Origin: Xiphydria camelus
Taxonomy: Eukaryota; Arthropoda; Insecta; Hymenoptera; Xiphydriidae
Reading direction: 5' to 3'
Assembly (NCBI GenBank): GCA_963678675.1
Contig: OY783193.1
Span: 33,332,430-33,396,429, forward strand
Length of the DNA: 64,000 nucleotides
Shown: one piece after another, positions 1 to 10,610 of the stretch
How the letters are laid out: the number at the start of each line of letters is the position of its first letter
Position numbering within the stretch: position 1 is the first letter of the stretch
Notes under the pieces: model-generated
Told to the model about the DNA's origin: nothing
Seen by the model: only the letters and a program-made list of their open reading frames with translations
Database searches by the model: none
Translations under genes and position numbers: made by a program

Positions 1-1167
1 AGAGCCGTTTTTTCGCGCCATTGAAAACGTGAGTGCCGACTGGATCGATTAGACGGCGGCGAAGCTTCTACAGCAAGTGTTCGATGTGGCCACCATCGAT
101 ATTCTGCCGGCACACCATCGTAACTCGTCTGTAGAAGCTTCGACGGACTTTCCTTAATGTAAAATCGAGAGGAGTGAGGTCTGGAGATCTGGGAGGCCAT
201 TCCATCGGTCCACGCAGTCCTATCCAGTTTTCTCCGAAAACTATATCAAGGAACTGGCGGACACGAACACTTGTATGCGCTGGAGCACCATCCTGCTGGA
301 AGATGACGTCTTCCTCTCCAGCAACATTCACAAGTGTCGGAAGGACCTCCTCCTCCATCATGGCCAAATATCTCTCGGCATTCATGTTGCCTTGAAAGAA
401 AATTGAACCAATGATGACGTCCCTCCACATCCCGACCCACACGTTGACTTTGCCAGCACCCTGATGTCGACGTGGTAGCAGGATGTGAGGGTTCTCCGTC
501 ACCCAATATCGGTAATAATGCGAGCGAACTTCACCATTTGTCCAGAACGTACATTCGTCGCTAAAACAAATTTTAGCGACGTACGTTTGGTCAGCGGTTA
601 CTCTTCTCAAGATCTCCCGGCAAAATGTCAAACGACGCGCTTCGTCGTTCACCCTAAGGGCCTGGTGAACACGACCCTTAAACGGTTTGTTACGATGTTG
701 CCGGAGGATCTTGTGAACCGTCGTCTTCGATATCCCAGTATCCCTCTCGATACGCCTCACCGATATCTGCATTTCCTCTGCAACGGAACCGAGGACGACT
801 GCCTCGCAGTTTGGGTCCATGATGGAAGGACGTCCCAAACCTGTAAGGTTCGTCGTTGAACCCGTCTGATGGAACTTGCGTAGCAGGTGGAGAAGCGTGT
901 TGTTGCTAGGACCTGGTCTCATCGGGTGACGCTGCCGGAAAATCCGACTTGTCTCCCTCAGGCTATAGTGCCTTAGCAAGTGGATCAGCTCTGCTTTTTC
1001 CTGATTCGTATAACGAACCATTTTCGCAATCAAAACTAATTAATAATCACAACGATCGCACTCGATAGCACACGCTGTCAATAATCGCCATAAAATTTTC
1101 GGAGTAAATCAGCGTCGCTGATCTTTTGTTTTTTCAATAGCGCGAAAAATGACTCTTTTCAGTGCCC
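1..1167 (-). mobile_element. Mariner-like element, internally deleted copy
   Basis: The left edge (1-27) reads AGAGCCGTTTTTTCGCGCC followed by ATTGAAAA; its reverse complement recurs near 1132-1158 with a few changes, giving terminal inverted repeats around a transposase-like frame on the minus strand. A subterminal palindrome built on GAAGCTTCTACAG lies at about 62-150. Sequence beyond the right TIR (1159-1345) is also shared with a second fragment at 1620-1800, so the true TIR may be about 200 bp long or the flank was duplicated with it. The left boundary cannot be checked because it is the window edge. Confidence 0.75.
68..1033 (-). pseudogene. Mariner/Tc1-type transposase, C-terminal region deleted
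   Basis: The 321-codon frame begins with a helix-turn-helix region (about residues 8-70, then a second one at 85-115) and carries the DDE-superfamily catalytic core: D159 in CFSDE, D248 in FQQDGAPAH and D285 in PPRSPDLTPLDF, with 36 residues between the last two acids. It would cut and paste the element through its TIRs. After F291 the frame jumps straight to TLRKVRRSFYRR. In the second fragment at 1390-1625 that motif follows a stretch containing LIRAECAAITVE, so roughly 40-50 codons are missing here and the product is probably inactive. The family resembles the bug and ant transposases with WPPRSPDLTPLDF; the exact clade is not certain. Confidence 0.8.
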
Positions 1168-1389
1168 GTAGAAACGACTTGGAGCATTCAAATCAAAATT
1201 AGTCCCTTCCCTCCTACCTGTTGACGAAAATATACTGCACAGTTTCGTAACCAGAAATGAAATATGGAAAAATTAATTTATTAGCCAAACTAAAAAAAGA
1301 TAATACACACTCATAGAGATAAGAAAAAAGAACAAACATAATCTTATAGGCTAAATGGAGAGAAGGATGAAAAGGAATTAATGGAACCG

Positions 1390-1637
1390 AGGAGTTAAAA
1401 TGCCTGATTCGTGCAGAATGTGCGGCAATAACGGTGGAGACATTAAGGAAAGTCCGTCGAAGCTTCTACAGACGAGTTACGATGGTGTGCTGGCAGAATA
1501 TCGATGGTGTGCTGGCAGAATATCGATGGTGACCACATCGAACACTTGCTGTAGAAGCTTCGCCGCCGTCTAATCGATCCAGTCGGCACTCACGTTTTCA
1601 ATGGCGCGAAAAAACGGCTCTTTTCAGAGCCACTATA
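1390..1637 (+). mobile_element. 3' end fragment of a second mariner-like copy
   Basis: This plus-strand fragment is the inverted counterpart of positions 1-165. It encodes the transposase C-terminus in one frame (ELKCLIRAECAAI, then TLRKVRRSFYRR) and ends with the TIR TTTTCAATGGCGCGAAAAAA. It retains codons lost from the copy at 68-1033. It also contains a 22-bp tandem duplication (about 1486-1529, unit GGTGTGCTGGCAGAATATCGAT) that brings in a stop codon. Flanking sequence to 1800 repeats that at 1159-1345. Confidence 0.7.
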
Positions 1638-1976
1638 AAGTTCACACGTAGAAACGACTTGAAGCATGAAAACAAAAATTAGTCCTTTCCCTCCTACCTG
1701 CCGACGAAAATATCCCTCAGATTTCATAACTATAGATTTAATATTAAAAAATTAATTTATTAATAAAGATGAAAGGAAATACAGATGCAAAAAAGAACAC
1801 AATCTTATAGATTTAACAGAGCAAAAAAAAAACTACGTAAAAATATAAGTAAGCAGAATAAAGTTGTATGTAAATATCAGTAGAACTTTTTAGTTAGAGG
1901 ATAACGGGAAATGTGTAATAGAAAGCATTATGAAGTACAATTATGTATGTACATTCCCACTAAACGTTAGTTGGTG

Positions 1977-2316
1977 TTATCGCCGAAGAGTCTTCAGGAG
2001 ATATTGGGTCGAGTCTTCGGTGATGACTGGATGACCGCCTTGTGACATAGCGTATGGGATACCAAATTTCAACCGCTCTTGTCTAACCTGAAATATAAAC
2101 CCGATTTAATAAATCTTATGAAATATTAATTTCTTTCTCGCAGACTACTGGAAGCTCAAGAATATTACTTACTTGATAGCCGAGCAACTGCAGTGATGGA
2201 TAGCTCCAGGTCTTCTTCCTCTCGTCGCTCGCCTCCAAGTCGACAAAGCGGTCGTGTTCCTTGGGTCGTTGGACATTGCCTAGCTCTTCAAGGCAATTGT
2301 TCCATGACGGCTGCAT
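1977..2316 (-). CDS. Unrecognised small spliced ORF (86 aa)
   Basis: Two blocks on the minus strand join in frame with canonical splice sites. Block 1 is 2173-2316, starts at an ATG and ends ..LLGYQ before GTAAGTAATATT. Block 2 is 1977-2087, preceded by a TTTATATTTCAG acceptor, begins VRQERLKFGIPYAM and stops at TAA (1977-1979). A further exon-like open stretch rich in Lys/Arg lies upstream at about 2431-2600 and ends in a GGGTAAGTG donor, but its phase does not join to this ATG. I do not recognise the protein. It may be a host gene fragment or a transposon ORF; the splice-site coincidence is the only support. Confidence 0.35.
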
Positions 2317-2929
2317 GACTGAGCGCTAGACCTGTAACCATATGAAATACAAGAATATGAAAAAATAATAATGCTTTTTGATGGACATGGCTTGTGATAA
2401 TATTTTCATTGCATTAAGTATTACACTTACCCTTCATTTGCGGAAAGCTCGATATCACTTTATCCTTGTAGGCTCTTAATTCCAAGAGCTTCTTCGCGGC
2501 AATTTTCTTATTAATAACTCGCGCTCGCGTTAAATAACAACGCCTCTTTAACCTAATACGCTTCCTTAACCTAATAAACCTTCTTAATCTAATACGCCTC
2601 CTTGATCAAAAAGTTACATTGAAACCGATCTGAACTTGCTGACGACGCCAACACCCGCGGATGATTACGCATGCGCATTCACGCTTCTCCGGTGATTCTA
2701 TTGGACGAGGAGACCCAAAGGGGTGCTCATGAAAAACTCGCAATTTTCCTATGGTTCAAATGATCGCGGACATACGGTACATCACTCAACGGACCGTTAT
2801 TTCGCTCAGACGCGCGTCACCGCGTCGCTGCGCACGACCGAGCGCGCATCCCCACCACACAGGCGAACGCCACGTCACTGCGCGACACAGTTACTCGACG
2901 CGCCGCACGTCACTCCGCATACCGTTATA

Positions 2930-3150
2930 TCGATTGCGCAATAGGACGCGTTGCCGTTATGCCGGCTCTACACTCTCGCCGAGGCAAGGCGAGGCTGGCC
3001 GAGCGCGAGAGTGTGGAAGGCAACCTCGCCTCGCCTCGCTGTGACTCGACTCGGCTCGCCAACGCTCCGCCGGCACTACACTCTCGCCGAGGTACGGCGA
3101 GGAACCGAGCGCGAGAGTGTGGAAGGCAAGCTCGCCTCGCCTCGCCAGCG
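2930..3150. repeat. GC-rich hairpin-forming repeat (CTCGCCGAG type)
   Basis: Two similar blocks (about 2966-3035 and 3077-3145) carry ACACTCTCGCCGAGG...GAGCGCGAGAGTGTGGAAGGCAA and can fold on themselves. The segment CCGTTATGCCGGCTCTACAC at 2953-2972 recurs inverted near 36420-36460, so this belongs to a dispersed family. Open frames on both strands here are by-products of composition. Confidence 0.6.
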
Positions 3151-3153
3151 CTC

Positions 3154-3367
3154 CATTTCTTGTCGGTTTTTGGCCCCGAGTCAAAGAACCCGAGTCAAAG
3201 GACCCGAGACCAGGAGATAGTGACAGATTTTATGCGATGATTAGTAAACGTCTGTCACTGCATTTCTTGTCGGTTTTTGGCCCCTAGTCAAAGGACCCGA
3301 GTCAAAGGACCCGAGACCAGGAGATAGTGACAGATTTTATGCGATGATTAATAAACGTCTGCCACTG
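3154..3367. repeat. Two tandem copies of a 107-bp unit
   Basis: Units 3154-3260 and 3261-3367 both start CATTTCTTGTCGGTTTTTGG, contain repeated GACCCGAGTCAAAG motifs and end TAAACGTCTGYCACTG, with only a few differences. Confidence 0.85.
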
Positions 3368-4137
3368 CAATTGTACCTTTATATTGGTCATAAGTGCCGT
3401 TCAAATCAATACCATAAAGCCCTAACGCAGTCCATACTATTTTTAAATGATTTTTCAAATTGCTCGCAGAACAAGGAAAAAAAAGTAATTATAAATGTCT
3501 GCAATTAATGTCAAAGTGATATTCGAGAAAAAATAATCCGAGCTAGCACAGTGGCAGACGTTTTCCGCTGTCCGTTCGCTTGGTAGCACATGCGTGGAAG
3601 TGTTGCAGAAATGTAAAAAAAAATTTCTTTGGTAACTGTTTGCCAATATAAAAGATCCATAGTTTTAATCCTAGAAAAGATGAAAAGAAAATAGTGGGCA
3701 GACTATTTAAGTGGTCCCAAGTTTCGGTGCACGTCATCAAACGTGTTATGAAGGTGGTATATACGTCGGGTAATTAATAAACGTTTCAAATTAATTTACT
3801 AACTAAAATGTAGTTAGAGATATCGATAGAAAAAGTGGCAGACGTTTAGTGTAGTGCAAACATGAAAAAAAAAATTATGAACAATGTCAAAAAATTATAA
3901 AAAAAATTGATGATTAATAAAGGTCTGCCATTTCATTATTATTACTCTCGACATTCTTTCTCGAATATCACTTTGACATTAATTGCAGACATTTACTAAT
4001 AACTTTTTATTCCTTGTTTTGCGAGCAATTTGAACAATTATTTAAAAATAGTATGGACTGCGTTAGAGCTTTCTGGTATTGATTTGAACGTCATTTATGA
4101 CCAATATAAAGGTACAATTCCAGTTACAGACGTTTAC
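3368..4137. repeat. Long inverted repeat (fold-back) with ~165-bp arms
   Basis: About 3368-3535 and 3955-4130 are reverse complements over roughly 165 bp: GCAATTGTACCTTTATATTG on the left pairs with CAATATAAAGGTACAATTCC on the right, and AATATCACTTTGACATTAAT in the right arm pairs with the left. The spacer of about 420 bp and both arms contain a recurring 10-13-bp motif, TGGCAGACGTTTA or its complement. No coding sequence is evident, so this is a non-autonomous fold-back element. Confidence 0.75.
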
Positions 4138-4772
4138 TATCTATCTTACTTGGTTTCGGTCATACACAATAATTTTTTGTAGCTACCTCCTCCATTTACT
4201 ACGAACCATTTGGTGCAATAACAAGGCAACTGTGTAGATATCCTCATATATTGTATATGTTACAGACGATGAAGATAAATAGTAAATAATAAAAACCTTT
4301 ACTAACATTAATATGTAGGTACTTAGATTATTTTGGTACTCTATTTGACCGACTAAATAGAGCAATCCAGTCTACCGGCAGCGACAGGCGCCGGGTTTCT
4401 CGAGTCGCAAGCGAAGAGCCCCTCGACCGCGTGCTCAAATTACAGGAGCCTCGCGGGAGGGCACGGAAACCCTTTGCCTTTCACTCTCCTCAGACAAAGT
4501 GCAGACCCGCAATAAATTCAAGTATTGCGGTGCACATGCACTTGTCCGCGGACGACACCAATCGGACGGCGCCGAATCTGTGTACTCCCCTGGCGCCTCA
4601 TGCTCCAGTTCGGTGGTTTCGAAGAATTTCCTTCTCCCACCATGCATAGAAAAAACCAGCCCTTATTTTGGCAAAACATACCCCCGCTAGCCGCTTTTCA
4701 AATTAGTTAGTGTTCAGAATTCTCCGCGTAAAGACGAACTCCTCCTCGGCGACCGAACAGCGTGCTTAGAAG
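4138..4772. other. Stretch without recognisable gene, upstream of the MADF gene
   Basis: Short overlapping frames on both strands at 4431-4710 share a GC-richer patch, and none resembles a protein I know. The segment may hold the promoter of the downstream MADF-BESS gene, but I see no clear TATA box or initiator. Confidence 0.3.
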
Positions 4773-6761
4773 ATGCCGGTTGAGTGGACAAATAAGTTGA
4801 CCCTTCAATTTTTGGAAATGTACCAAAACGAGCCTGTTTTATGGGAGCCGATGCATGCCTACCACAAGGATAAGAAGTGTCTCAACGATGCTTGGGTTCG
4901 TTTAAGTGAAGCGTTGGAAATCCCTATACCAGAGCTAAAGAGGAAGAAAGATTCTTTAATGGCAACATTTAGAAGCCAATTACGTAAAAAGAAAGGAGCA
5001 GTCAAAACGGGAGCAAGTACAACTGACCTCTATAAACCCATCTGGTTCGCCTATGAAACTATGGAAGCTTTCCTTGGGGGTGTTTATGAGTGTAATGCAA
5101 CTATGAATACACAACAATTGGTAAGTTTAATTAGACATAATGTCAATTATATAATAGTTTATTACTTTTCAAAACAATACAAGTACTCAGGCATGGTTTA
5201 CAAAATATGTGGTGAACTGTTCTCTAATCTGCACTGCATTTAACGCCGGCTTGCGTGGTACCTGTTGTAAGGTTCTAATAGCACCATTTTCATCGACATC
5301 CTGTCTCCAAGATCCCGGCTGAATTACATTTCCTTTTTCATCAAAAACATCTATAGTACCAGGCGGATTGTAAATACTTTCGGAGGTACCACTTCTTCGT
5401 AGAAAATTGTGCAATAACACGCAGGTCATTGTTACAAGTATTGCTTTTGGCGGCTCTAGTAATATCGGTCTTTTAAAAACTCTGAATCTGGACGACAATA
5501 TTCCAAAAACATTTTCTACTTCCACACGACATCCTGACAATTTTTGGTTAAATATGCGACTTGGTGAATTAAGAACATGGTCGCCTGGATAAGGTTTCAT
5601 TAAATTCGGGCTAAGAGCAAACGCACCGTCTCCTAGGAACACATAGGGAAGGTTTATGTCTCCTCCAGGCAGAGGGCATGGTGCTGGTAAATTTAAATTG
5701 TTTGAGGAAAAATTGTCCCATAACAAACTATGTCGAAACACGCCACCGTCGCTTATTCTTCCCTGACTTCCTATATCAGCAAAATGAAGCGATAATTACT
5801 ATCTACCAAAGCCAGGAGAACAATGCTGAATGTTTGTTTATAGTTAAAGAATTCGGAACCGCTGTGAATAGGACATTGCAGAACTATATGCTTTCCGTCA
5901 ATAGCTCCCACTGCGTGAGGAAATTTGTCTCGGAATCCGCTTTCAATCGCTAGCCATTCCTCCGCAGTTGATGGAATCTGCAATACAAAACATTATGAAA
6001 ATTGCACTAAGTTTTGTTATACGAAACGAGTACAAATATTCATCAACTGCCTTCCTTTATAGAATGAACTTGGCGCTGAAGAATGTTCTCAAATTGATGA
6101 CAACTTAGAAAATGAGACATCAGCAGAGACAGAAGACGTCTCTGAAATGGCTACAACAACTGCCGGGATTTGCTCCACTCCAGCAAGGAGTATTACATCT
6201 AAATCAAAGGCGTCGCAACCGGGGCAATCAACTATTCGTCGTCGGGGCAATCCGCCTGAATTTATAGAGACGGGGAAGCATATGAAGAATGCGATTAATA
6301 CGTTAAACGATCTCATGGTCCAAAGAAGCGCATTACAAGAAGACGAATGCGATTTGTTCGGCAAAATGCTAGCTAAAAAATTACGCAAACTGCCGGAACA
6401 AGAAAGAGAGATTTTCATGTACGACATCGAAGGGTTATTTGTAAATAGGATACATCGCGTACCTCCATCGCCATCGCCATCACCTTCCCACTCCTCTTCT
6501 TCGTTATATGCTTCCCCCATGCCGCCCTCTCATAACGTAAGTCCTTCCACAGAAGGTTCCTTGAATCCCCAATCCACCCATCCTTCGTATTCCCCTTCTT
6601 TGCCAGATATAGAAAACCGTCCCTCCTCTGCTTATTCCTCTATTTCCGACTCTATCTATACTTCATATCATCACCACACTAATACTCCAACAATTGTATC
6701 GAACATTCCATTTCACCCACCCGTTAATATAATAGACCAGGCTTTTCACGACGCACACTAG
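4773..6761 (+). CDS. MADF-BESS protein, PIF/Harbinger second ORF (348 aa)
   Basis: Exon 1 (4773-5120) and exon 2 (6063-6761) join in phase 0: ACAACAATTG before GTAAGTTTAATT, and CCTTCCTTTATAG before AATGAACTTGGCG. The product has an N-terminal MADF/Myb-SANT-like domain (about residues 4-100: trp residues, LNDAWVRLSEAL, KRKKDSLMATFRSQLRKKK) and a C-terminal BESS-like segment (about 209-242, DLFGKMLAKKLRKLPEQERE) followed by a Ser/Pro-rich tail. Such proteins are the DNA-binding partner of Harbinger transposases. The frame is open throughout. Its 942-bp intron contains the antisense PIF transposase exon (5187-5977), which suggests both belong to one Harbinger element, though a host MADF gene cannot be excluded. 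Confidence 0.75.
5187..5977 (-). pseudogene. PIF/Harbinger transposase, DDE exon, frameshifted
   Basis: This exon begins after a TTGTATTGCAG acceptor with IPSTAEEWLAIESGFRDKFP and carries the DDE_Tnp_4-type triad: D in AVGAIDGKH, D in FLGDGAFALS and E in VENVFGILSSRFR. It ends at 5187, with an AATAAA signal (complement of 5157-5162) beyond. A one-base loss in an A run at 5781-5784 (plus-strand AAAA) throws the frame between YRFI and the DIGSQGRISDGGV segment, so the gene is broken. The matching first exon lies at 16550-16855, separated by the 8.4-kb transposon at 7472-15860. Confidence 0.88.
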
Positions 6762-6804
6762 ATACCTACTCACTAGAGTCTTTAATTATAAGGTTAATCA
6801 TAAA

Positions 6805-7377
6805 TTAATATAAGTTAATCATATCTTCATCTAGAACAATATGTTTTCGTGTAAAAACTTTTCTTATGCTAGCTAAATATGGATCTGAAGTCATAACTAA
6901 CATGTTCATTAAATCCTTGTTTGTATTGATACGAGAACTTTTTCTTGAATGGTGTAATAAAGTTAGGTCGCATAATTCTTTAAAGTCAATTATGTTTATT
7001 TCTTTACCACTAGCTAAAATTCTGAAAATTGAAGAGAATTTTAAAATTAGATTTAATTCTAAGTCAGTAATTGCAGCACTTTCTCGTGGATTATTGAAGA
7101 ATCTTCTAGCAGTATTTCCATCGTTGCTATTTTCAAATTGTTGTTTGGGTCTATCAACTATTAATCCTAGTGGTTGCTGACATTCTTTTTCAATCTCATG
7201 TTTATGTGCTTCGCGAATAACTTTATCTGGACCTCATGCCTGCCATTTTTTAAACGGAAAGTTATACGCAATATGCAAGAGGCATTCGAAACTTCTTATC
7301 CGAAGGTGAAGAGTTGACAAACCAAATTTGTAATTTTCTGGATTAACAGATTTTTCAGAAACCTTTTTCGAATTCAT
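6805..7377 (-). pseudogene. Transposon-associated ORF relic with NDGNTARRFF motif
   Basis: From an ATG at 7377 the minus strand encodes about 190 codons: NPENYKFGLSTLHLRIR, SFECLLHIAYNFPFKKWQA, then an in-frame TGA at 7234-7236 (probably CGA to TGA), then PLGLIVDRPKQQFENSNDGN and TARRFFNNPRESAAI, ending SDPYLASIRKVF. I recognise this pattern from uncharacterised, repeat-associated proteins of insects, but cannot assign a superfamily. Compared with my recollection of that family, a segment after FKELCDLT seems deleted. It sits between the Harbinger exons and the left TIR of the next transposon. Confidence 0.6.
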
Positions 7378-7471
7378 CTCTGAAGGTTTTATCGCATAAC
7401 GCCAGAAACTTTGTCAACTTCCTAACAAGAAAGCCACATCTCAAAAATATCCATTATTTTCAGTGATGGTA

Positions 7472-7733
7472 CACGGAAAGAACTCTGTTGCGAATGTCGC
7501 ATGAGAACTTACCATGCGGAAAGAGCAGCATCTATTCTGTACGAAGATCGCCTCGATTCGTGCAATTCCGGTATGAGAATCTCTAGTCCGAATAACGCCG
7601 GAAAGCGATGCGAAGAAGGCATGCACACCGACACCCTGAACGCACCAACACTTCGATGCTGAAAATGCATGGAGTATTCCGTGCTAAATTGGCACGGGTC
7701 TCGAGCGTTTTTGAGATTTTCGGACAAATTTTT
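7472..7733 (+). repeat. Left TIR of the 8.4-kb transposon
   Basis: Outer end CACGGAAAGAACTCTGTTGC, inner end GCGTTTTTGAGATTTTCGGAC. It pairs with 15607-15860; similarity is strongest in the outer 40 bp and inner 110 bp, with a divergent middle. Confidence 0.85.
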
Positions 7734-8379
7734 TAATTTTTTAGTATTTTAAAATTATTTGCAAATATTTTTATAGATATTTTCGTCAAATTTCCCATTG
7801 TCGGGAATTTTATATGTCGGTAATTTTGTAATATCTGAAATTTTATTTTTCAGTAATTATTTAATCGATCATTTTACTTTTTTTGAATTTTCAGTCGTTA
7901 CAAATTGAAAATCAAATTAAAAACCAAAACTATACTATCCTTCATAAAAAAAAAGTCCTCCAAAACTCCTGTATTTTTTGAAAAAAGTCCTCTATATTTG
8001 ACAGAATAGAGACTGTGATCCCTGTGATTTATATAAATAAGAATAAAAATAAGAGAAAAATATATATTCCATCAGCGAAGAAATCCAAGTTATAAAAAGG
8101 ATAATTTATATACATTAGCATCTAATCACTGTATCATTTGAAGTCTTAGAAAATTAGAAATATGAATAATATTCTCTGAAAACCATAGTATTTTAATGTT
8201 AGAGGGCAATTATTTATTTTCATAAGGACTGCGGAAAAGAGGAAATGAAATGAGGAAAATCTTGTTACATTTCGAATTGGGTTCGTATTTATTATTTTTA
8301 TAAATAATTTCAAATTTATAAACATTATATATTTGTATATTTACATACACGATGATGTATTATTATTATTATTATTATT
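7734..8379. other. AT-rich subterminal region, no gene seen
   Basis: This segment is between the left TIR and the end of the transposase relic. It is very AT-rich with a short TTA microsatellite near 8357-8379 and no convincing coding sequence. Confidence 0.5.
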
Positions 8380-10458
8380 CTATATGCCGTACCTTGTTGC
8401 AACATACTCTTTATCGTTCTTTTTCAAATACAAACACGGCGGTAGCTTAGGTATTAATTCGATATTAATTAACAAGTCTGGCTTATCAAAATTAGAATTC
8501 ACAACGTATGAATGATAGTAGTGATCAAAATAAAGCGTTTGGAATTCTTTTACTTGAATATAAACAGAATCGCAGTAAAATACTTCTCTAACTATTCCAA
8601 ACTGAGGATAATCTTCGGTAATTCGCGTTACAAAAATAGTTCCTACCGAAAATTTTTTGCCAAGAACTTCTAAAAATTTTAATGTAATCACTTTTTTTTT
8701 TCTGAGATATTTGGAATCAGTTTTTTCATGTCTAGTAGAGCATTGTTACTTTTAACTGGTCAAAGAGAAACTTCCTGCATTACATTTTGACAAGATTCCT
8801 TTATGTAACACTGTTGGAGTTGATGTCGAACGGCAATTGTGTACGGCAAGTTGATATTGCATGTGGTTCCCAGAGCTATTTCTTTCAATTTCTTGTTCTT
8901 TCTTTCGAACATCAGGCTGGAGAAGTGGATTATTGGTCCATTAAGTAACATGGCTCTAACATAGTGAAGAGCAAAATGCATTTTTGGTTTTAACGGACCG
9001 AAAAATGTTGTGTACATGAAGTGATGTTTTTTAATAAGTTCTGTTAAATTATGTATTTCACCTCTACTTAGCTTTGGTGATGTGATAACGCTAAGTATTT
9101 TCCGGAGACACTGATACAGTTTCCAGTACTTATTATTTGCCGGAATTAAGTCTCCAATCATTAAACCCAAATATCTTGTACAAAGGTCGTGGTTTATTGG
9201 ACTTTTCACTTTCCGGTAAAGGAAAAGTTTCAATTCTGTAGTTTATAACATCCAGTGACAGAATCTTCTCATTAATCAGCTTCTCCAGCACTGCACCTAT
9301 CGAGTAAGGTAATATTCCTTCTGAAAAATCATGGGGCTGATCGACAGAAATATTTTCTGCGATGTGAAAATTATTTAACTTATTAAAAACGCATCTTTCT
9401 TTTATGCCTGTTGCAGCAAAATCATTTTACAATAAATCATTTTCATACGATTCAACCGTTCTCACCAGTCTCTCGTTTTCAACAAGCATCTGTCCACATT
9501 GTTCTGAAGTAGCGCTGCAAATTCGACAATAACGAGTCGAGTTGAAGCTTTCTGAGAAACCGCATGTGCCATTGAGACCCAAATTATCTCCCAGAATTAA
9601 AACACATTCAAAATAAACTTTTTTACTGTATCCATCGACAGTCACGTCTAATCCTTGTAAGGATAACATATTTAGATCATTAATACTTTTTTTAAATATT
9701 TTTTCATTCCCAAATTTTTTAATATGTTTCGAATGACAAAGAGTCAAAAGAAAAATATTTTGGAATTTCGCGACTAGATGGGGAGGCAGGCATGGAAGTG
9801 AGCCGTACATTCCTCCAAATTTTTGTTCACCAGCATGGCTGCCTAATGTGTTTCCTACCTCAAAGTCGTCGAAGAAAATAGTGAAAGGAAAAACAATTTT
9901 ACCTTCATTTCTTGAACAGTATTTGTTTAACCACAGATCTCCTTGTATGAAATTTGATAAAAAATCTTTCTCTGCATACAATTTTTCAGCATATTGTTCC
10001 ATTTCTTTAAAAATTCCTGGAATATTAAAAAATGTTTCTAGAGTTTTTTTCAAGGGAACGTGAACACCGAACACTTTTTTCTCTTCGACTACAACAGTTT
10101 CCTTGTCTTTGGTTACATAAACCGGCTCTAATCCAACCTCAAAAATTTCTGGAGGTATATATATACTTTCTTCTTCGTACATTTTAAATCTCAAATGTTC
10201 TGTAGAAAATTTATTGAAAATATGTTTATTATTTTCCAAGATGAATTGAGCTTTGTAATAAGAAGAATCGTCGGTCATAGGTTTCAATTCATTCTCCATT
10301 TGATTTTGTATAAATGGAACAAGCAGATCAGAAAAGAAGTTATCGAAAGTTTCGATTACGTCGTCGATAGCTTTCCGTGAAAGTAAAGGATTATTGTAAA
10401 GTGACAGAGTGAACTTCATCATCTCTTTGTCCATTTTCTCTTTGGTTAGATTTCCCAT
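8380..10458 (-). pseudogene. Transposase of the 8.4-kb element, multiply broken
   Basis: The main block (9427-10458) has FPFTIFFDDFEVGNTLGSHA, YGSLPCLPPHL and CGFSESFNSTRYCRIC, which typify a transposase family seen in ants, Hydra and molluscs. After an in-frame TAA (9427-9429) the same frame continues to about 9205 (ERCVFNKLNNFHI). A deletion or frameshift follows, then the C-terminal block 8760-9233 (YLGLMIGDLIPANNKYWKLY, KPKMHFALHYVRAML), a TGA at 8760-8762, and, after a change in the A10 run near 8692-8701, the tail 8380-8691. At least three lesions make it non-functional. It lies 152 bp downstream of the accessory gene on the same strand. The N-terminal zinc-finger exon usual in this family is not visible. 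Confidence 0.8.
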
Positions 10459-10610
10459 TGGTGAGAACTTATTTAAAAAATCAATTTTTTAAAAACTGTT
10501 TCTTATTTCTCACTTATAAAAATTATAGTTTACAACATAATTACATAAACGTAGTAATACAAATATAAATAAAGCGTTTAGAATTTACTTAAATATAAAC
10601 ACTGGTTTGG

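Noticed and set aside
2723..3240. Overlapping frames in the GC-rich hairpin repeat
   Set aside because: Open on both strands, repetitive, no motif; a product of CTCGCC repeats.
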